Assembly (NCBI RefSeq): GCF_000497045.1
Contig: NW_015961961.1
Coordinates: forward strand, 186,001-250,000
Source: Kalmanozyma brasiliensis GHG001
Taxonomy: Eukaryota; Basidiomycota; Ustilaginomycetes; Ustilaginales
Reading direction: 5' to 3'
DNA: 64,000 bases
Made by a program: the position numbers and the translations under genes. The notes below the pieces were generated by a model. It was not told the origin of the DNA and made no database searches. It saw only the letters and a program-made list of their open reading frames with translations. Positions 1 through 10,871 of the stretch are shown here, one piece after another (the stretch's first letter is position 1; the number at the start of each line of letters is the position of its first letter).

Positions 1-585
1 GGTTGTGGATGGGAGAAGAGCAGCGCTAAGCTCTTACAAGATGCTCCTTTTATATGGCGCAGTCGAGCTGGTCGCGGCGCGTCCGCTTGTCTTTGTCTGT
101 CGCATTGTGACTGTGTAGATGAGCACAATCGCGAAAGGCATGCGCTTCCGCCTCAATCCGCGCCGCAACCACGACGCGCAGCAGGCGTGAAGCGGGAGCG
201 GACCAAGAGAGAGTCACAACCGCGCTTCATTTGAGCGCAGCTGTTGTGACTGAGCTTATTTTCATGCGCATACAAAGCGTTGAGGCAGCAGAACAACAAA
301 GGCGTCGCGTGATGACAAACAAGGTGACTTGGTTCGGAATCTTCCGCCTGGCTGTCAGTCAATTTCAGCTTAGACTTTTGAATGCTTCCATCTCTGCTCC
401 GCGCAGTGTCACAACGCAAGAGACGTGCCACTGCGCTTATCTGCGCAGCGCTGCGGATGTGTCAGCTCGCTCATCTGTCAAAGTGCCAATCAATGCTCCG
501 TCGTGCCTATCTGACTGTCCTGTGAGATTTCGTGAGTTCATTAAGTTCTGTAAGCTCTGCGCTTGTGTGATAGGGCGAGTGACAA
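1..585. other. left-edge intergenic sequence
   Basis: I see no supportable gene here. Open frames on both strands are short, overlap one another and carry no recognisable motif. The segment lies 3' of the minus-strand four-TM protein that ends at 586, and may include upstream sequence of a gene left of the window. A weak TATA-like string (tttatatgg) sits near 50-58, but no start can be tied to it. Confidence 0.5.
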
Positions 586-1725
586 TCAACGATGCAATTT
601 CGGCTCGTCGAGCAGGGGGCTGTGGATCAGACCATCCAACACCCGATCTGTCCAGTCGGCGTGCGGGTGCTTGATGCCGCGCTTCATGTAGTCGCTCTCA
701 GTGTCCGAATCGAGACCGTAGTCGGGAACGTATCTGCCGCCGTGCGAAGAGACCGAGGAGGGACATGTTGAAGGCGTGCGAGCGCCGGTCACGGACGAAT
801 GGCGGCCATTTGCTCCTTTCTGCTTGCGAGGAGACTGGGTTTGACGATGGAAACAAAGTTGGCCGTCGAGATAGAGTTGACATCCGATACTGGCCGATGC
901 AACAAGAAGAGCGGCTGCGAAAGCGACGCAGACGCTGTATCTGGCCGCCTTATCGAGTGATCGCATGGCGTATGTCACCAACGATCCCAGCTGCAGCGCT
1001 GCAGCGAGACAAACGCACATTCCGCAGGCATTGCTCATGCTGATCGAGAGACTCGTTGCGAAGCTGTTCTTCCGTGATCTCGACCTTGCTTGGGTGGATG
1101 CTGTGTTCGTCGCTATGAGCAGCCCGACGCCTGAAACGAGAGCTGAGAACAGCGCGAGAACGAGTGATGCCAGTGCCAAAGCTTGAGATGCGGGATTGTG
1201 ATCGTAGCTGTCCAACAAGATGGATTGTGAAGCAGCCAGCAGAACTGCCAAGCCTGCCCAGATCATCAATGTACCGCTCGGCGACGGATCGCTCCTTGCT
1301 CGCTGTAGGTCGTAGTAGCATCTGTGTCTCGGCCTCTGTTGTAGCTGGCTTCGTCTGGTTGTTGCACTCGGATTTGACCGGGAGGTCGTAGCTGACTGGG
1401 AGCTTGGTTGTGCTTGATCTTGTCTGTCTTCGGACAAACCGGTTAAAGTGGTAGTCGAACTAGCTGCGCGTCGATCCGGCATCTCGATGCTCACTGCGTC
1501 GTCTCGGCTCCTCATCCTCATGTTGTCCTGGTCTGTGAACGCGGAAGCCGGAAGCCCAGGCGGTGGCACGTAGAACCCAGGGCCGTAGGGGATCTTCTTT
1601 CCGTCATCGACGACTGTCATCAGTTGGGGCACGGAGCCGTCTCTCGCTTCGTCGCCTGCCAGAGTCAGACCGATGCCGTTGGCGGGAGGACGTATTGGCG
1701 GGCTGGACGGGCGAGACATGGGCAT
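586..1725 (-). CDS. hypothetical four-TM membrane protein
   Basis: A 379-residue protein of unknown function. The first ~150 residues are Ser/Pro/Arg-rich and probably disordered. Four hydrophobic segments follow at roughly 152-172, 183-207, 231-255 and 263-287. The C-terminal tail (~290-379) is hydrophilic and contains a YVPDYGLDSDTESDYMKRG stretch. The arrangement of long cytosolic-looking N-terminus, four helices and polar tail resembles small fungal tetraspan proteins, but I recognise no family signature. The start could be Met1 or Met3, two codons apart. The gene is in the same orientation as the LIM-RhoGAP gene upstream of it. It could be a plasma-membrane or vacuolar protein; this is not shown by the sequence. 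Confidence 0.7.
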   Translation of the reverse strand: MPMSRPSSPPIRPPANGIGLTLAGDEARDGSVPQLMTVVDDGKKIPYGPGFYVPPPGLPASAFTDQDNMRMRSRDDAVSIEMPDRRAASSTTTLTGLSEDRQDQAQPSSQSATTSRSNPSATTRRSQLQQRPRHRCYYDLQRARSDPSPSGTLMIWAGLAVLLAASQSILLDSYDHNPASQALALASLVLALFSALVSGVGLLIATNTASTQARSRSRKNSFATSLSISMSNACGMCVCLAAALQLGSLVTYAMRSLDKAARYSVCVAFAAALLVASASIGCQLYLDGQLCFHRQTQSPRKQKGANGRHSSVTGARTPSTCPSSVSSHGGRYVPDYGLDSDTESDYMKRGIKHPHADWTDRVLDGLIHSPLLDEPKLHR

Positions 1726-2155
1726 CGCTATGTGCGGAAGGTCGTGGGCGCTCTTTCAAATGTCGTAGAGAGAAAGGTGGAAGATTCAGAAGCTGACTCG
1801 GCAAAGAAGGTCTGCCACTAAGCGCCGCATGGGCCACTCCGTCAGGAGGCGCTGCTCCCCCCGACCTCAGGTCCTCACCTCATTCCAGGCCCATCCCATC
1901 TGCGAGCCCGTCTAGCGCGCATGCTTAGCGTGCATCCGACCTGATAGGAGCATAGTACGATGCGAGAATCGAAGGCCTGAGGACAAACGTGGTTCGCGAG
2001 TGCGCCTCATGCACGTCAAGTTCACGCTCGGACCCCCTCCTCACTCGACACATCACACATCATCCCGCTCTCGAGCATTCTTCACCCACACACAATCTCA
2101 CCCACACATCATCTTGCTCTGTAGCCGTCAATCATGCCATTGCAGGTTAACACGT
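1726..2155. other. intergenic, promoter side of the four-TM gene
   Basis: 430 bp between the start of the four-TM protein and the stop of the LIM-RhoGAP gene, both minus strand. It presumably holds the promoter of the former and the 3' end of the latter. A pyrimidine/CACA-rich stretch lies around 2040-2110. No gene or clear motif was seen. Confidence 0.5.
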
Positions 2156-5100
2156 CTAACTGATGTTCTGCTCAATGCCCCCACCCCCATTGCCCCTGTA
2201 GAAGCGGTTGTATGGGTGATCCTGGGAGCTGCTCTGCTGCGGCTGCGGGTATCCTTGGCCAGAGTTCTGGCCGCGCATCATCTGCTGCTGTCCTTGTGGC
2301 GGATAGTAGCCCTGGTTGCCGTGGCCATTCGCGACTGCATAGCCCTGTTTCTGCGGCGTCGTGCTGAGCGGGGCGCGGTCGGTGGGGCTCGCGCCGAATC
2401 CAGCGCCTGGTACAGCGCCGGCCGACCAAGGAGGGCCTTGGGTGTCGGGGCTGCGCGAATAGTCGATGCCCACCGGAGCCGGGATAGCGCCGTTAGAGAA
2501 TTGACGATGCTGCATCATCTGCTCGCGTTGCTGTTGGACCTGGCGCATCGTCGTCGGCGGGTGTACGTCGGGTCGGTGGCGGTTCTGCATCTCGCCCGAG
2601 TGCAATGGTCCACCGGTCCCACTGCCATTGCGACCCATTCCAACACCTCCGCGCTGCTGCCGTTGTCGCACGAGGCGCTCGCACTTCTTGAGGATGTCCC
2701 GCGACGTCAGGTCCGCGGAGGCGTTCATCAGGTCCTTGTCCTGCAACACGGCTTCGAGCTCCTCCGGCACCTTCCAGATCTCGTCCTGATGCTCGAGCAT
2801 GTATGACACGGCGCGGTTGGCCAGGAACGTCTCGTCCTTCGTAGGATCGGTGCCTTTGCTGTAGAGGATGTTCGGGCAGACCACCGTGGCCAGGTTGGGC
2901 AGGTCCATCTTGGAGCCCGTCTCCTCGTCGATGTGCGAGAAAGACGCCACCCACTTGAGGAACGCGAACAGCACCTCCATCGTATCGCGATGGCCCTTGG
3001 GCAAGAGGATGGTCACCATGTGTAGGATGCGGTGTCGCTCGGCTTCAGACTCGAGCTTCTGCGACATGACAAAGAGCTTGTGCAACTTGAACGTCATGAG
3101 CGGGTCCGGCAGCTCGCGGAGGAACTTCTTGAGCAGCGCGGCGAGCTGCACGGGGTTGTCGTCCAGCAGGTTGACGGACGAGCTGTCGCGATCGAGCGCT
3201 TCCGACAACTCCTTGAGGCGACGAATGTTGCCGTTCTTGCGGAAGATGCCTTCGACAGAGAGATCCATCTGCTTCATGGCCGAGATGACGTCGTCGATGA
3301 ACGATGGTACACGCAGATGCGCGGCGCTTGCACCCAGGGTCGAATCGGCACCGTTGCGCTCGACGAGGATCTCGAGAGGGATGCCAAACACACCTTTCTT
3401 CTTGATCTCCTTCTTGTCCTTGCCGCCTTTGAAGAACTTGCCCCAGAACGTGTTCTTGCGCGTCTCGATGAACTCGATCAGGTCGTCCATGTTGACGTGG
3501 TCTCGCAAGGCCGACTGCTGAAGGTACATCACGGCCATGTGCTTGACGATGAACAGCTCGAGCGCCGACAGCTCCGAGATGCAACGCGCGCCTTCGCTCG
3601 GCAGGGGTCGGTGTTGCTCTCGTGCCTGCTCGGCCTCCAAGATGTGCGGAATGTCAGCGAGCGTGATGCCGTCCTCGCTTCTGGTGTCGCGCTGCGTGTC
3701 ATCACCCGATGGCTGTCGCATCGGTCCATCCTCGCGAATCTTGACATCCGTGTTGTGGCGTGCAAAGGCAGGTCGAATGGGCACGATGGAGCCTGGCTCC
3801 AAGTTCGGAGGCGATCCGGCACGACCTGAGGATCCGACGCCGAACTGAGGCGGTTGCTGGTGAGGAGGCAGCGCAAACGGAAGATGCTGCTGAACGGGTT
3901 GGAAGACCTGCTGTGGCTGCTGTGGCTGCTGCTGGTATCCTTGCGGCTGCTGTGCTTGTCGTGCCTGACTGGCCGGCGAAGGAGTGCGAGACGAGGCGCG
4001 CTGGAAGGGCGAGCTAGCATCCTGCGGCGAGGAGTTAGCACTGGTCTGGCGTGGCGAGTGCCTGCTGTCACCCTGCAGGCCGGTGTCGGAGGGCGACGAT
4101 CGCTGCATGTCCGACGTCTGTGTCTGTCGACCTGACGGACTGCCCACCACAGTAGAGATGCGTGGCACCTTTGCTTTTGTCGACAACTTGCGATTGAGGT
4201 TGACCGACTTCATGCGCTTGATGTCCTGCGAGTCGCGGTAAGCTTCGTGCATCGACAGCTCCTCTTCTCCTTCACCTGGTGCCACTGCGCCGGAAGTGGA
4301 TGCTTCGCCTTCCCCGATCTGACGTGATGCTGCCACGGGAGGCGATGGCGGAACCACGCCGCGCTTGCGGAGCAGCGCAAAGAGACGGTTGAGCGCCACT
4401 CGCAAGAGGAAGGCGTACTGTTCCAGCCTGGTGACCGATTCGAAGCCTGTACGCAGCTGCATACCGCCAGTGCATCCAGGGCAGAAGCAGGCATGCGACC
4501 ACGAGCCTGCAGACAACGATCGAGAGCCATTCTGCGTCTCAGCACCTCCGACTTGCTGCTTGCGCTTCGTGTCGAGGCCGAACTGCGAAGCAGGCAATGC
4601 GTCTGGTGCACCGGGCACGGGGTCTGGTTGCTTGCGCGTGGATGCGCCTTCGCGCAGAGCAGGCCGTTGACAGGACGTGCATTTGAGACAGTTGGAGTGC
4701 CATCGCAGATTGACGCCCATGCGCATACATTCTTCCTCGACGGTGGAGCCACATGCCACGCAGAGATCGGTGGCCGCTTCGCCGTTGTCGTTGGACCCAG
4801 AACTAGTAGATCGGGGCAGGGAGCGGTAGCCGTACCACTTTCCATCGGGACCGACCGTATTGGTATTGGGGGCCTGGGTGCCCTGCTTGTCGTCGGCGGT
4901 GATGCTGCCGAGCTTGGCGGAGAAGGCGAGCTGACTGAGGAACCAATGCAAGGCCTCTTCGTTGAAGAACTCGCGGTCGAGCTTGAGCGCGCCTGTGAGT
5001 GCAATGCGGATGAGAATCTTAAGATAGTGCGCGAGACCCGTAACGAGCGAGAGAAGCTCCTGCGTGATGCCCATCCTTCTTGCGCCAGTTTCTTGCGTGT

Positions 5101-6985
5101 GAGAAAGCAGCGAAAAGAAGTTGACGATCTTCTTGCAGAGCATCCTTGCTTCACGGATGTGCGATATGCCCTTTGCCTCCTCTTTGCGGAAGTTGGCTTC
5201 CAGGTCGTCGATGGCAGAGAAGAGGATCTCGACATGCAAGATGAACTTCTCCGCCATCCGCACGCCGCCGAGATAGCGGCCGCTGCTGACGTGACGAAGC
5301 ATCTCGGAGATGCAGGCCGCCGAGCTCTCTTCGAAAGCGGACAGCACCGTCCAAATGCGGTAGACGCGTTCCTCCATCTGCTTCTGCTTTTGCTTGAGAC
5401 TGGACGGCGTTTCCGTAGCCTCGATCTCGGTCGCGTCTGGTGACGGCTCAGCACGCGAAGGAGCGGTCTGGCCTGGCGCCGATCCGACCGCTTCCACCTG
5501 ACCGCTGGCTTGTTGGACGACAGGACTTTCTGTCTGGCCGTCCGCGGCCACCTCTGCGAGAGCTGCAGCTCCATCCTTGGGTGTGGACCCGGTCGGGCAC
5601 AGCTTGATGTTCCAGAACTTGTGGATCATGTAGCACTCGGGATGCCAGTGCTCGTCGGTGTTGTTGCGGTTGATCTCGACAAATTGCTTGAGAATGGCGG
5701 TCTTGCATCCTGTACACTTGATGGCAAAGCGCGTGCTGTAGTGGAAGTGGCAAAAGACGTTGCCGTCATGCTCGTAGTAGCTGTCCTGCGGGCCGAAGAC
5801 GGTGGGGCAGACGGAGCAGGTAAAGTGTTCGACGTGGAACTTTTTGCCGAGTGCAGTGATGTAGCTTCCTCTCAACGCGCCGCTGCATTTGGCGCAGATG
5901 AGATCGAGGCGGCGGAAGTAGTCGGTCTCGCAAAGAGGGAAAAGACGGCCTGTGCCGGACGAGTCGACCATGTCGTCGGTGGCGGGGAAGAACTTGGCAG
6001 CGACGACCTTGTTACAGTCATTGCAGCGGAAGCAGTCGAGATGGTAGACGCTGCCGAGCGCTCGGACGAATTGGCCGGTCATAACTTTGCCGCATGCTTG
6101 GCACGTCTGATCGCGCCGCCTCGAGCTGCCAGTGTTGGATGCTGTCTGGTTCGGTTTTGGCTGGTCTTGGCTGGGAGCGACGGCGCTCGTTTGACTGCTG
6201 GTTGCGGCGGTGGGGGCTGCATTCTGCGAGGCAACTGGCGGAGCTGCACGCTGCTGCGCTGTACCAGTGATAGCGTTGGGAGGCGCTTGAAGGGTCTGCG
6301 GCGAGGCGACGTTGGATGAGATGCCCGAGCGACCGGCAGAGCCAGGGTCTGAGCCATCTTTGACTCTTGCTACTGCGCCGCTTGTGTCGAGACGAGGTGT
6401 GGGTCGAGAAGAGCCACGCGAAGGCAGGCTGGGCCTCGACTCGATGCTGTTGGAACGAAGCGATCCGCCGGCCTCGTACTTTTCGCGTTCTCTTTCCCAG
6501 CTCCAGCCAGGATCGACGGCGCGGCTCTTGATTCTGTCCATGTCCGCACGATTTCGCGAGCTGTTGGCATCGGGTGCCACGCCATTGGAAGATGTAGATG
6601 GCTGTAACGCTGATTGCTGTGCGTATTCATCCGAATTGCGCGGCGCGCTGACCTGTGAGCCTGTGCTGGGGTTTTGTGAACGCGAGGGTGTCATGGAAGC
6701 GCTGGCTAGGATAGTGGAGCCTGAGGGTTGTTGAAAGCGTACTTGGGAGTCGCCAGCAGCGGCGACCGAACGGGAAGATTCAGCAACACTCATGTCTGCA
6801 GCAGCACGGTTGAGGTCGTCCATGTTGTCGGCAGGATTGGAGTGGTAGGAGGAGGTGTTGCCTTCGGAGTGAGCGGCATTAGAGCGATGAGCGTGATAAG
6901 AGCCGGAAGGCTGTTGCTGCTGTTGCCAGGCTGCTGAGCCAGACGCATCAGCATCGGCGCCGTTGGTGTAGCGTGGATCCGACAT
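2156..6985 (-). CDS. LIM-domain Rho GTPase-activating protein (Rga1-type)
   Basis: A 1609-residue single-exon protein. The first ~290 residues are Ser/Gln-rich and disordered. A block of LIM zinc fingers begins near residue 293 (CQACGK..HLDCFRCNDC) and continues with CAKCSG..HFTCSVC and CTGC..HWHPECYMIHKF. A further Cys-rich module (CVACGS..HSNCLKCTSC) lies around 740-780. The RhoGAP domain is near 1195-1405, recognised by GVFGIPLE, the arginine-finger segment VEGIFRKNGN and LLKKFLRELPDPL. The tail is Gln/Gly-rich. LIM+RhoGAP is the architecture of fungal Rga1/Rga2-type proteins, which stimulate GTP hydrolysis on Cdc42/Rho at sites of polar growth. The catalytic arginine is present, so the domain should be active. 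Which GTPase it acts on cannot be read from the sequence. Confidence 0.93.
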   Translation of the reverse strand: MSDPRYTNGADADASGSAAWQQQQQPSGSYHAHRSNAAHSEGNTSSYHSNPADNMDDLNRAAADMSVAESSRSVAAAGDSQVRFQQPSGSTILASASMTPSRSQNPSTGSQVSAPRNSDEYAQQSALQPSTSSNGVAPDANSSRNRADMDRIKSRAVDPGWSWEREREKYEAGGSLRSNSIESRPSLPSRGSSRPTPRLDTSGAVARVKDGSDPGSAGRSGISSNVASPQTLQAPPNAITGTAQQRAAPPVASQNAAPTAATSSQTSAVAPSQDQPKPNQTASNTGSSRRRDQTCQACGKVMTGQFVRALGSVYHLDCFRCNDCNKVVAAKFFPATDDMVDSSGTGRLFPLCETDYFRRLDLICAKCSGALRGSYITALGKKFHVEHFTCSVCPTVFGPQDSYYEHDGNVFCHFHYSTRFAIKCTGCKTAILKQFVEINRNNTDEHWHPECYMIHKFWNIKLCPTGSTPKDGAAALAEVAADGQTESPVVQQASGQVEAVGSAPGQTAPSRAEPSPDATEIEATETPSSLKQKQKQMEERVYRIWTVLSAFEESSAACISEMLRHVSSGRYLGGVRMAEKFILHVEILFSAIDDLEANFRKEEAKGISHIREARMLCKKIVNFFSLLSHTQETGARRMGITQELLSLVTGLAHYLKILIRIALTGALKLDREFFNEEALHWFLSQLAFSAKLGSITADDKQGTQAPNTNTVGPDGKWYGYRSLPRSTSSGSNDNGEAATDLCVACGSTVEEECMRMGVNLRWHSNCLKCTSCQRPALREGASTRKQPDPVPGAPDALPASQFGLDTKRKQQVGGAETQNGSRSLSAGSWSHACFCPGCTGGMQLRTGFESVTRLEQYAFLLRVALNRLFALLRKRGVVPPSPPVAASRQIGEGEASTSGAVAPGEGEEELSMHEAYRDSQDIKRMKSVNLNRKLSTKAKVPRISTVVGSPSGRQTQTSDMQRSSPSDTGLQGDSRHSPRQTSANSSPQDASSPFQRASSRTPSPASQARQAQQPQGYQQQPQQPQQVFQPVQQHLPFALPPHQQPPQFGVGSSGRAGSPPNLEPGSIVPIRPAFARHNTDVKIREDGPMRQPSGDDTQRDTRSEDGITLADIPHILEAEQAREQHRPLPSEGARCISELSALELFIVKHMAVMYLQQSALRDHVNMDDLIEFIETRKNTFWGKFFKGGKDKKEIKKKGVFGIPLEILVERNGADSTLGASAAHLRVPSFIDDVISAMKQMDLSVEGIFRKNGNIRRLKELSEALDRDSSSVNLLDDNPVQLAALLKKFLRELPDPLMTFKLHKLFVMSQKLESEAERHRILHMVTILLPKGHRDTMEVLFAFLKWVASFSHIDEETGSKMDLPNLATVVCPNILYSKGTDPTKDETFLANRAVSYMLEHQDEIWKVPEELEAVLQDKDLMNASADLTSRDILKKCERLVRQRQQRGGVGMGRNGSGTGGPLHSGEMQNRHRPDVHPPTTMRQVQQQREQMMQHRQFSNGAIPAPVGIDYSRSPDTQGPPWSAGAVPGAGFGASPTDRAPLSTTPQKQGYAVANGHGNQGYYPPQGQQQMMRGQNSGQGYPQPQQSSSQDHPYNRFYRGNGGGGIEQNIS

Positions 6986-8963
6986 GCTGGTAGCGTCCGG
7001 TCAAAGGTGAAGACGGAGGCAGCAGGAAGCGCGACAAAGATGCAGCGTCGACGAGGTGGACTTGCAATTGATCTCTGTGTCGCGTCTAGTAGCTAGCGTG
7101 AAAGAGGACGCCGGGATGCGACGGAGATTCTCGGTCTGCGCGCAAGGTGTTGGTGCGAATGTAGGTCATGCGACAGCAAAGGATGAATGCTGAGATGATC
7201 GTGTCCGCCGAAGCAATGTCGAGGTTAAGCAGATGCAGGAGACGCAGAAGGGAGACGTCGGATGGATGCGAGCGCAGCGTACAAGAGCTCAGCGCCGTGT
7301 GATGGGAGCTGGCTGGTCGATTAGGTGTTGCGACGAATGAAGTTGTGAGCGTGCTAGCTGGAGGGCGAAGGGACACTAGCTGATGTGAAGCATGACAAGC
7401 AGACTGAGCGGGCAGAGATGAGGCGATGTATGTACGCGTTGGGACGAGGAGGCATGCGATGAGTAGCGCGAAAGGGTGTCGTACGATCTGCAGGTAGGAA
7501 CTTAGAAATGCAGAATGCGCGCTCCACACGTTTGCTGTGCGATGTTCCGAGTGAGCGAAGCTGTGGGAGAGCGTATCACGTGCAGAGCCGATGGATGTGT
7601 GTGTGGACGGAACAGCGAAAGGAGGGGATGATGTTGGTGTGGGGTCGAAAGTGAGATCGACGACGATGGCAAGTGAGCCAAAGTCAAGGTCAACGCACAA
7701 GCACACAGCACACACACCACCGCACAGTGCCAAAGCGCACTAAAGCACAGCAATCCAGGCGGAACCGCGTCTGGCTCAGTCGGCGCGGAGAAGCTCGAGA
7801 AAAAGAAGGCAAAAAAAAAAGAGACCGAGCCACAGCGCGCAGCGCAGCGCAGCACTCTGTTAACTTGCCAGCCTGCATCTCTCAGGAAAAAGGAGCTTAG
7901 GCCAGCCAGGCTACCTGCCTGGGAAGTCTGCCTCAAAATTAATTTCAGAATTGCCCTGCAGCCGATGCGCAGAATCTCGAGCATAGGCATACACAACCGA
8001 GTCTTGACAGGAGCAGCCAGCAATGCTGCGCGCTTGGTCGGCGCCCCTAACTTATGTTCATGCCAGTCGATTCTTCAGCATTCGTGTCAACGCGCTTGTA
8101 TAGCAATGTCGATGGCAGACGACTCGCAGATCATGTTGCTCTCACTCCGGGGTAACGCTAGGCATGCAAGAGCGACGATCCCTGCTTTGACCTTATTTTG
8201 ACTTTGAAGCAATCAATACAAAACCACTGCGGATTCAAGTTGAATGCAAAGTCTAACTTGCTTGCTTGAGCTGCACCTTGAAAGATTTCTCTTCAAGCAG
8301 ACAGCTCTTTTCGCTTTTGGGCTCGGTCGCGAGATCTGCAGCAGCAACCTTATGCTTGTCTCACCATGGCCACTTATGGGAACACGCACCTCGGTTGCGG
8401 GTTGTGCGGTGTATGCAGCGGCGAATTGCATTCCTCACTGCCGCAGGTGCGTCCATGCTTCAATGCTGGAATACCTTTCAGGGCTCGGGGATGGGTGACC
8501 AAGTCAGCGCAAACACTTCGTCCAGCCCGAGCCGCCGCTTCGCCTCATCCAATTTCCAGTCCTTGCGGCGGCGGTCGGGCGGCCGACGCCGTCCTGCCTA
8601 AATTGAATGCGTTCGGGAGCCTCAATCAACATGACCGAATCGCAGTTCCATCTGGCTGGTGTAAGACACCGACACCTCTTTCTGCTAAGACTGAGTCAAC
8701 GATGAATGCCAGGCGTGACACGGCACACTTGGCCGATCGCTTCCCCACATTCAATCGCTTGCCCGTCCGCTTAGGCACACGGGTCTCCCAGATCTCGGCT
8801 AGGTGCAGACGCAAGGCCAATTTTAGATCTCCAGCCTCCATTCACCGCTGGCGAGGCCCGATTCAATCAGCTGCAGATCGGGCTACCTTCGACATTCTCA
8901 CACCACACATCATCGTATGAAAGACATCTTTGTGATTCGCTGGTCGGCTTACAACGTATCTGA
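6986..8963. other. ~2 kb intergenic, upstream of LIM-RhoGAP
   Basis: Non-coding stretch between the start of the LIM-RhoGAP gene and the stop of the Abp1-type gene, both minus strand, so most of it should be LIM-RhoGAP promoter and 5' leader. It contains an A-rich run near 7808-7820 and CA/GT-rich sequence around 7690-7730. Open frames that cross the A-rich run encode Phe/Ser-rich low-complexity peptides and are not credible genes. The length is notable for such a compact genome. Confidence 0.5.
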
Positions 8964-10871
8964 TCAAGCTCGCTCACAATAGTTCGAAGGCCATAACCCG
9001 GTAGCGCCTGTACGCTCGTTGGTTCCGCTCCACCAGTCGTCGCTGATCTGGTCATCGACGTTGATGATGGTGTCACCCTCGACAAACGACAGCTCGTTGT
9101 CCTCCGAGGCCTCGAAGTCATACAGGGCTATGCAGACAAGACCGCGGTCGCTTGAAGTGGCAGGAGCTGGTGGAGCGGGAGGAGGAGGGGGCGGTGCAGG
9201 TGCTTCTTGCTCCTCGGCGACCGCTGCAGGCGGAGCAGGAGGGGAAGGTGGAGGAGGTGGGATCTCGTTTTCTTCCTCTGGCTCGACAGCGGCGGGTGGT
9301 GCGGGTGGTGCTGGAGGTGCTGGAGGAGGCGCTGCTGCTTCCTGCTCGCCATCCTCCTCGATGATGGCCACATAGGCTGATGGGAAGAGCCCTACATGAC
9401 CATGTTCGTCCTCACCAGACCACCAACCCTCGTCAATCTGTTCGATGTTTGAGATGACAGCGCCTTCGACAAGTGTAAGCTCGTTGTCTTCGGCAGCCTC
9501 GTAGGCCCATTCGACGCGTCCTCGAAGGCCACCGCTGCCGCCAGCTTCTTTCGCAGCACCGGCATCGGAGATGTGGGTCGACTCGAGCTGCTGAGTAGCT
9601 TCTTCGACGGGGGGAGCGGGAGGCGCTGGAGGCGCAGGCGGAGGGGCCGGCACTTCGTCTTCCTCTTCTTGCACAGGTGCTGCTGGAGGTGCAGGTGGCG
9701 CAGGTGGTGCGGGCGGAGCAGCTGGAGCAGCCGGGGCGACCGGAGCAGCAGGAGCACTAGGAGCCTTAGGGGCGGCAGCAGCGCCTGCACCCGCTCCACC
9801 AGTGCCAAAGCTAGTCGTGCGCATTCCAGAAGAAAGCTGCTTGACACGTGCCTCCTCATCTTCGCGCTCTTTCTGCGCAGCTGCCTGTCGCTGGCTCCAT
9901 GTGAGCTTCCCTGGTGTACCACCCGAGGCGACACGAGGAGCAGGCGTCGAAGTCGAAGAAGCGTCCTCCTGCTGACCGCCGAAGGGAAAGCGGTTGGCCA
10001 TGTTGAGCTTGCCTGGCTTGCCCAAGCTGACCGGCTGATAGGCAGTGCCGACGGGCTGGATACGGTCGTCTTCGGCTGGCTTCGGTGGGGCCGACGACGC
10101 TTCTGGACGAGGAGCGGGCGGGATCGATGCAGGCTTAGGGGCGGGCTTGGGAGTCGGTGCGGCTGGTGTCGATGGAGCAGCAGGCGCAGCAGGAGCCGCG
10201 GGCTTCGGTGCAGAGTCGAAGGCCGGGGCGCTGACACGAGGGGCGCTAGGCATCTGCGGTGCTGGTGCGGAACCCGAACGAATCTGCTGCAGCTCGTCTT
10301 TCTTGGGAGCATAGTTGGATCCAACTGGAGCAATGGTGTCCTTCGGCGCCGTCTTCTGCATGCCTCGAATGTCAGGCGTCCCAATCGGCTTGTAGCTCGT
10401 ACCGACGGATCCGATGGGACCACCCGAGTGCGTGTTAGCCGCCTTGCCAGCCGCCGAGTAGTTGGCGCCGGACGACTCTGCGATCCTGCGCATGATCAGC
10501 TTGGGATCCACATCGCCTTCCGATCTCGCATTGATGCTGACGTGGTACGCTTTCAGGTACTGAGCCACGGCCGACGAGTGGGTCGCAAACAGACCCTTGC
10601 GGTTTTCGGGCACACCTTCACCGCACCAGTTGATGAGCGCAAACTTGGGCAGCTGCGTGTTGGCATCATTGACTCGAGTGAAGGCGTACTGGATTCGGCC
10701 ATCCGAGAACTCTTCGTTGAGATCGTCAAGGTCGCCATTCTCGACCACTTGGACGCGAAGATCGTTCGAGGCCTTTTCGTAGGTGAGCACGAGGTAGTCC
10801 TTGGCGCCGTCGAGCACCTTTTCGTAAGCGTCGCGGATGGCCGCCGAGGAGAGATTGACGTTGAGCGACAT
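8964..10871 (-). CDS. ABP1: Abp1-type actin-binding protein (ADF-H plus two SH3)
   Basis: A 635-residue single-exon protein. An ADF/cofilin-homology domain occupies about residues 5-135 (start MSLNVNLSSAAIRDAYEKV, core LPKFALINWCGEGVPENRKG). The middle is a long Ala/Pro/Glu-rich linker. Two SH3 domains follow, at about 450-503 (ALYDFE-like EWAYEAAEDNELTLVEG, with DEGWWSGEDE) and 577-635 (CIALYDFEASEDNELSFVEG, with DDWWSG), the second ending the protein. Three related short repeats (VGTSYKPIG, VGSNYAPKK, VGTAYQPVS) lie in the linker. This is the Abp1/drebrin-like plan: F-actin binding at endocytic patches, Arp2/3 activation and recruitment of partners through SH3. Yeast Abp1 has one SH3; two are common in filamentous and basidiomycete fungi. 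It diverges from the phosphoglycerate mutase gene. Confidence 0.93.
   Translation of the reverse strand: MSLNVNLSSAAIRDAYEKVLDGAKDYLVLTYEKASNDLRVQVVENGDLDDLNEEFSDGRIQYAFTRVNDANTQLPKFALINWCGEGVPENRKGLFATHSSAVAQYLKAYHVSINARSEGDVDPKLIMRRIAESSGANYSAAGKAANTHSGGPIGSVGTSYKPIGTPDIRGMQKTAPKDTIAPVGSNYAPKKDELQQIRSGSAPAPQMPSAPRVSAPAFDSAPKPAAPAAPAAPSTPAAPTPKPAPKPASIPPAPRPEASSAPPKPAEDDRIQPVGTAYQPVSLGKPGKLNMANRFPFGGQQEDASSTSTPAPRVASGGTPGKLTWSQRQAAAQKEREDEEARVKQLSSGMRTTSFGTGGAGAGAAAAPKAPSAPAAPVAPAAPAAPPAPPAPPAPPAAPVQEEEDEVPAPPPAPPAPPAPPVEEATQQLESTHISDAGAAKEAGGSGGLRGRVEWAYEAAEDNELTLVEGAVISNIEQIDEGWWSGEDEHGHVGLFPSAYVAIIEEDGEQEAAAPPPAPPAPPAPPAAVEPEEENEIPPPPPSPPAPPAAVAEEQEAPAPPPPPPAPPAPATSSDRGLVCIALYDFEASEDNELSFVEGDTIINVDDQISDDWWSGTNERTGATGLWPSNYCERA

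Noticed and set aside
7502..8023. Minus-strand 173-codon frame upstream of LIM-RhoGAP
   Set aside because: Phe/Ser-rich low complexity caused by an A-rich run; no motif.
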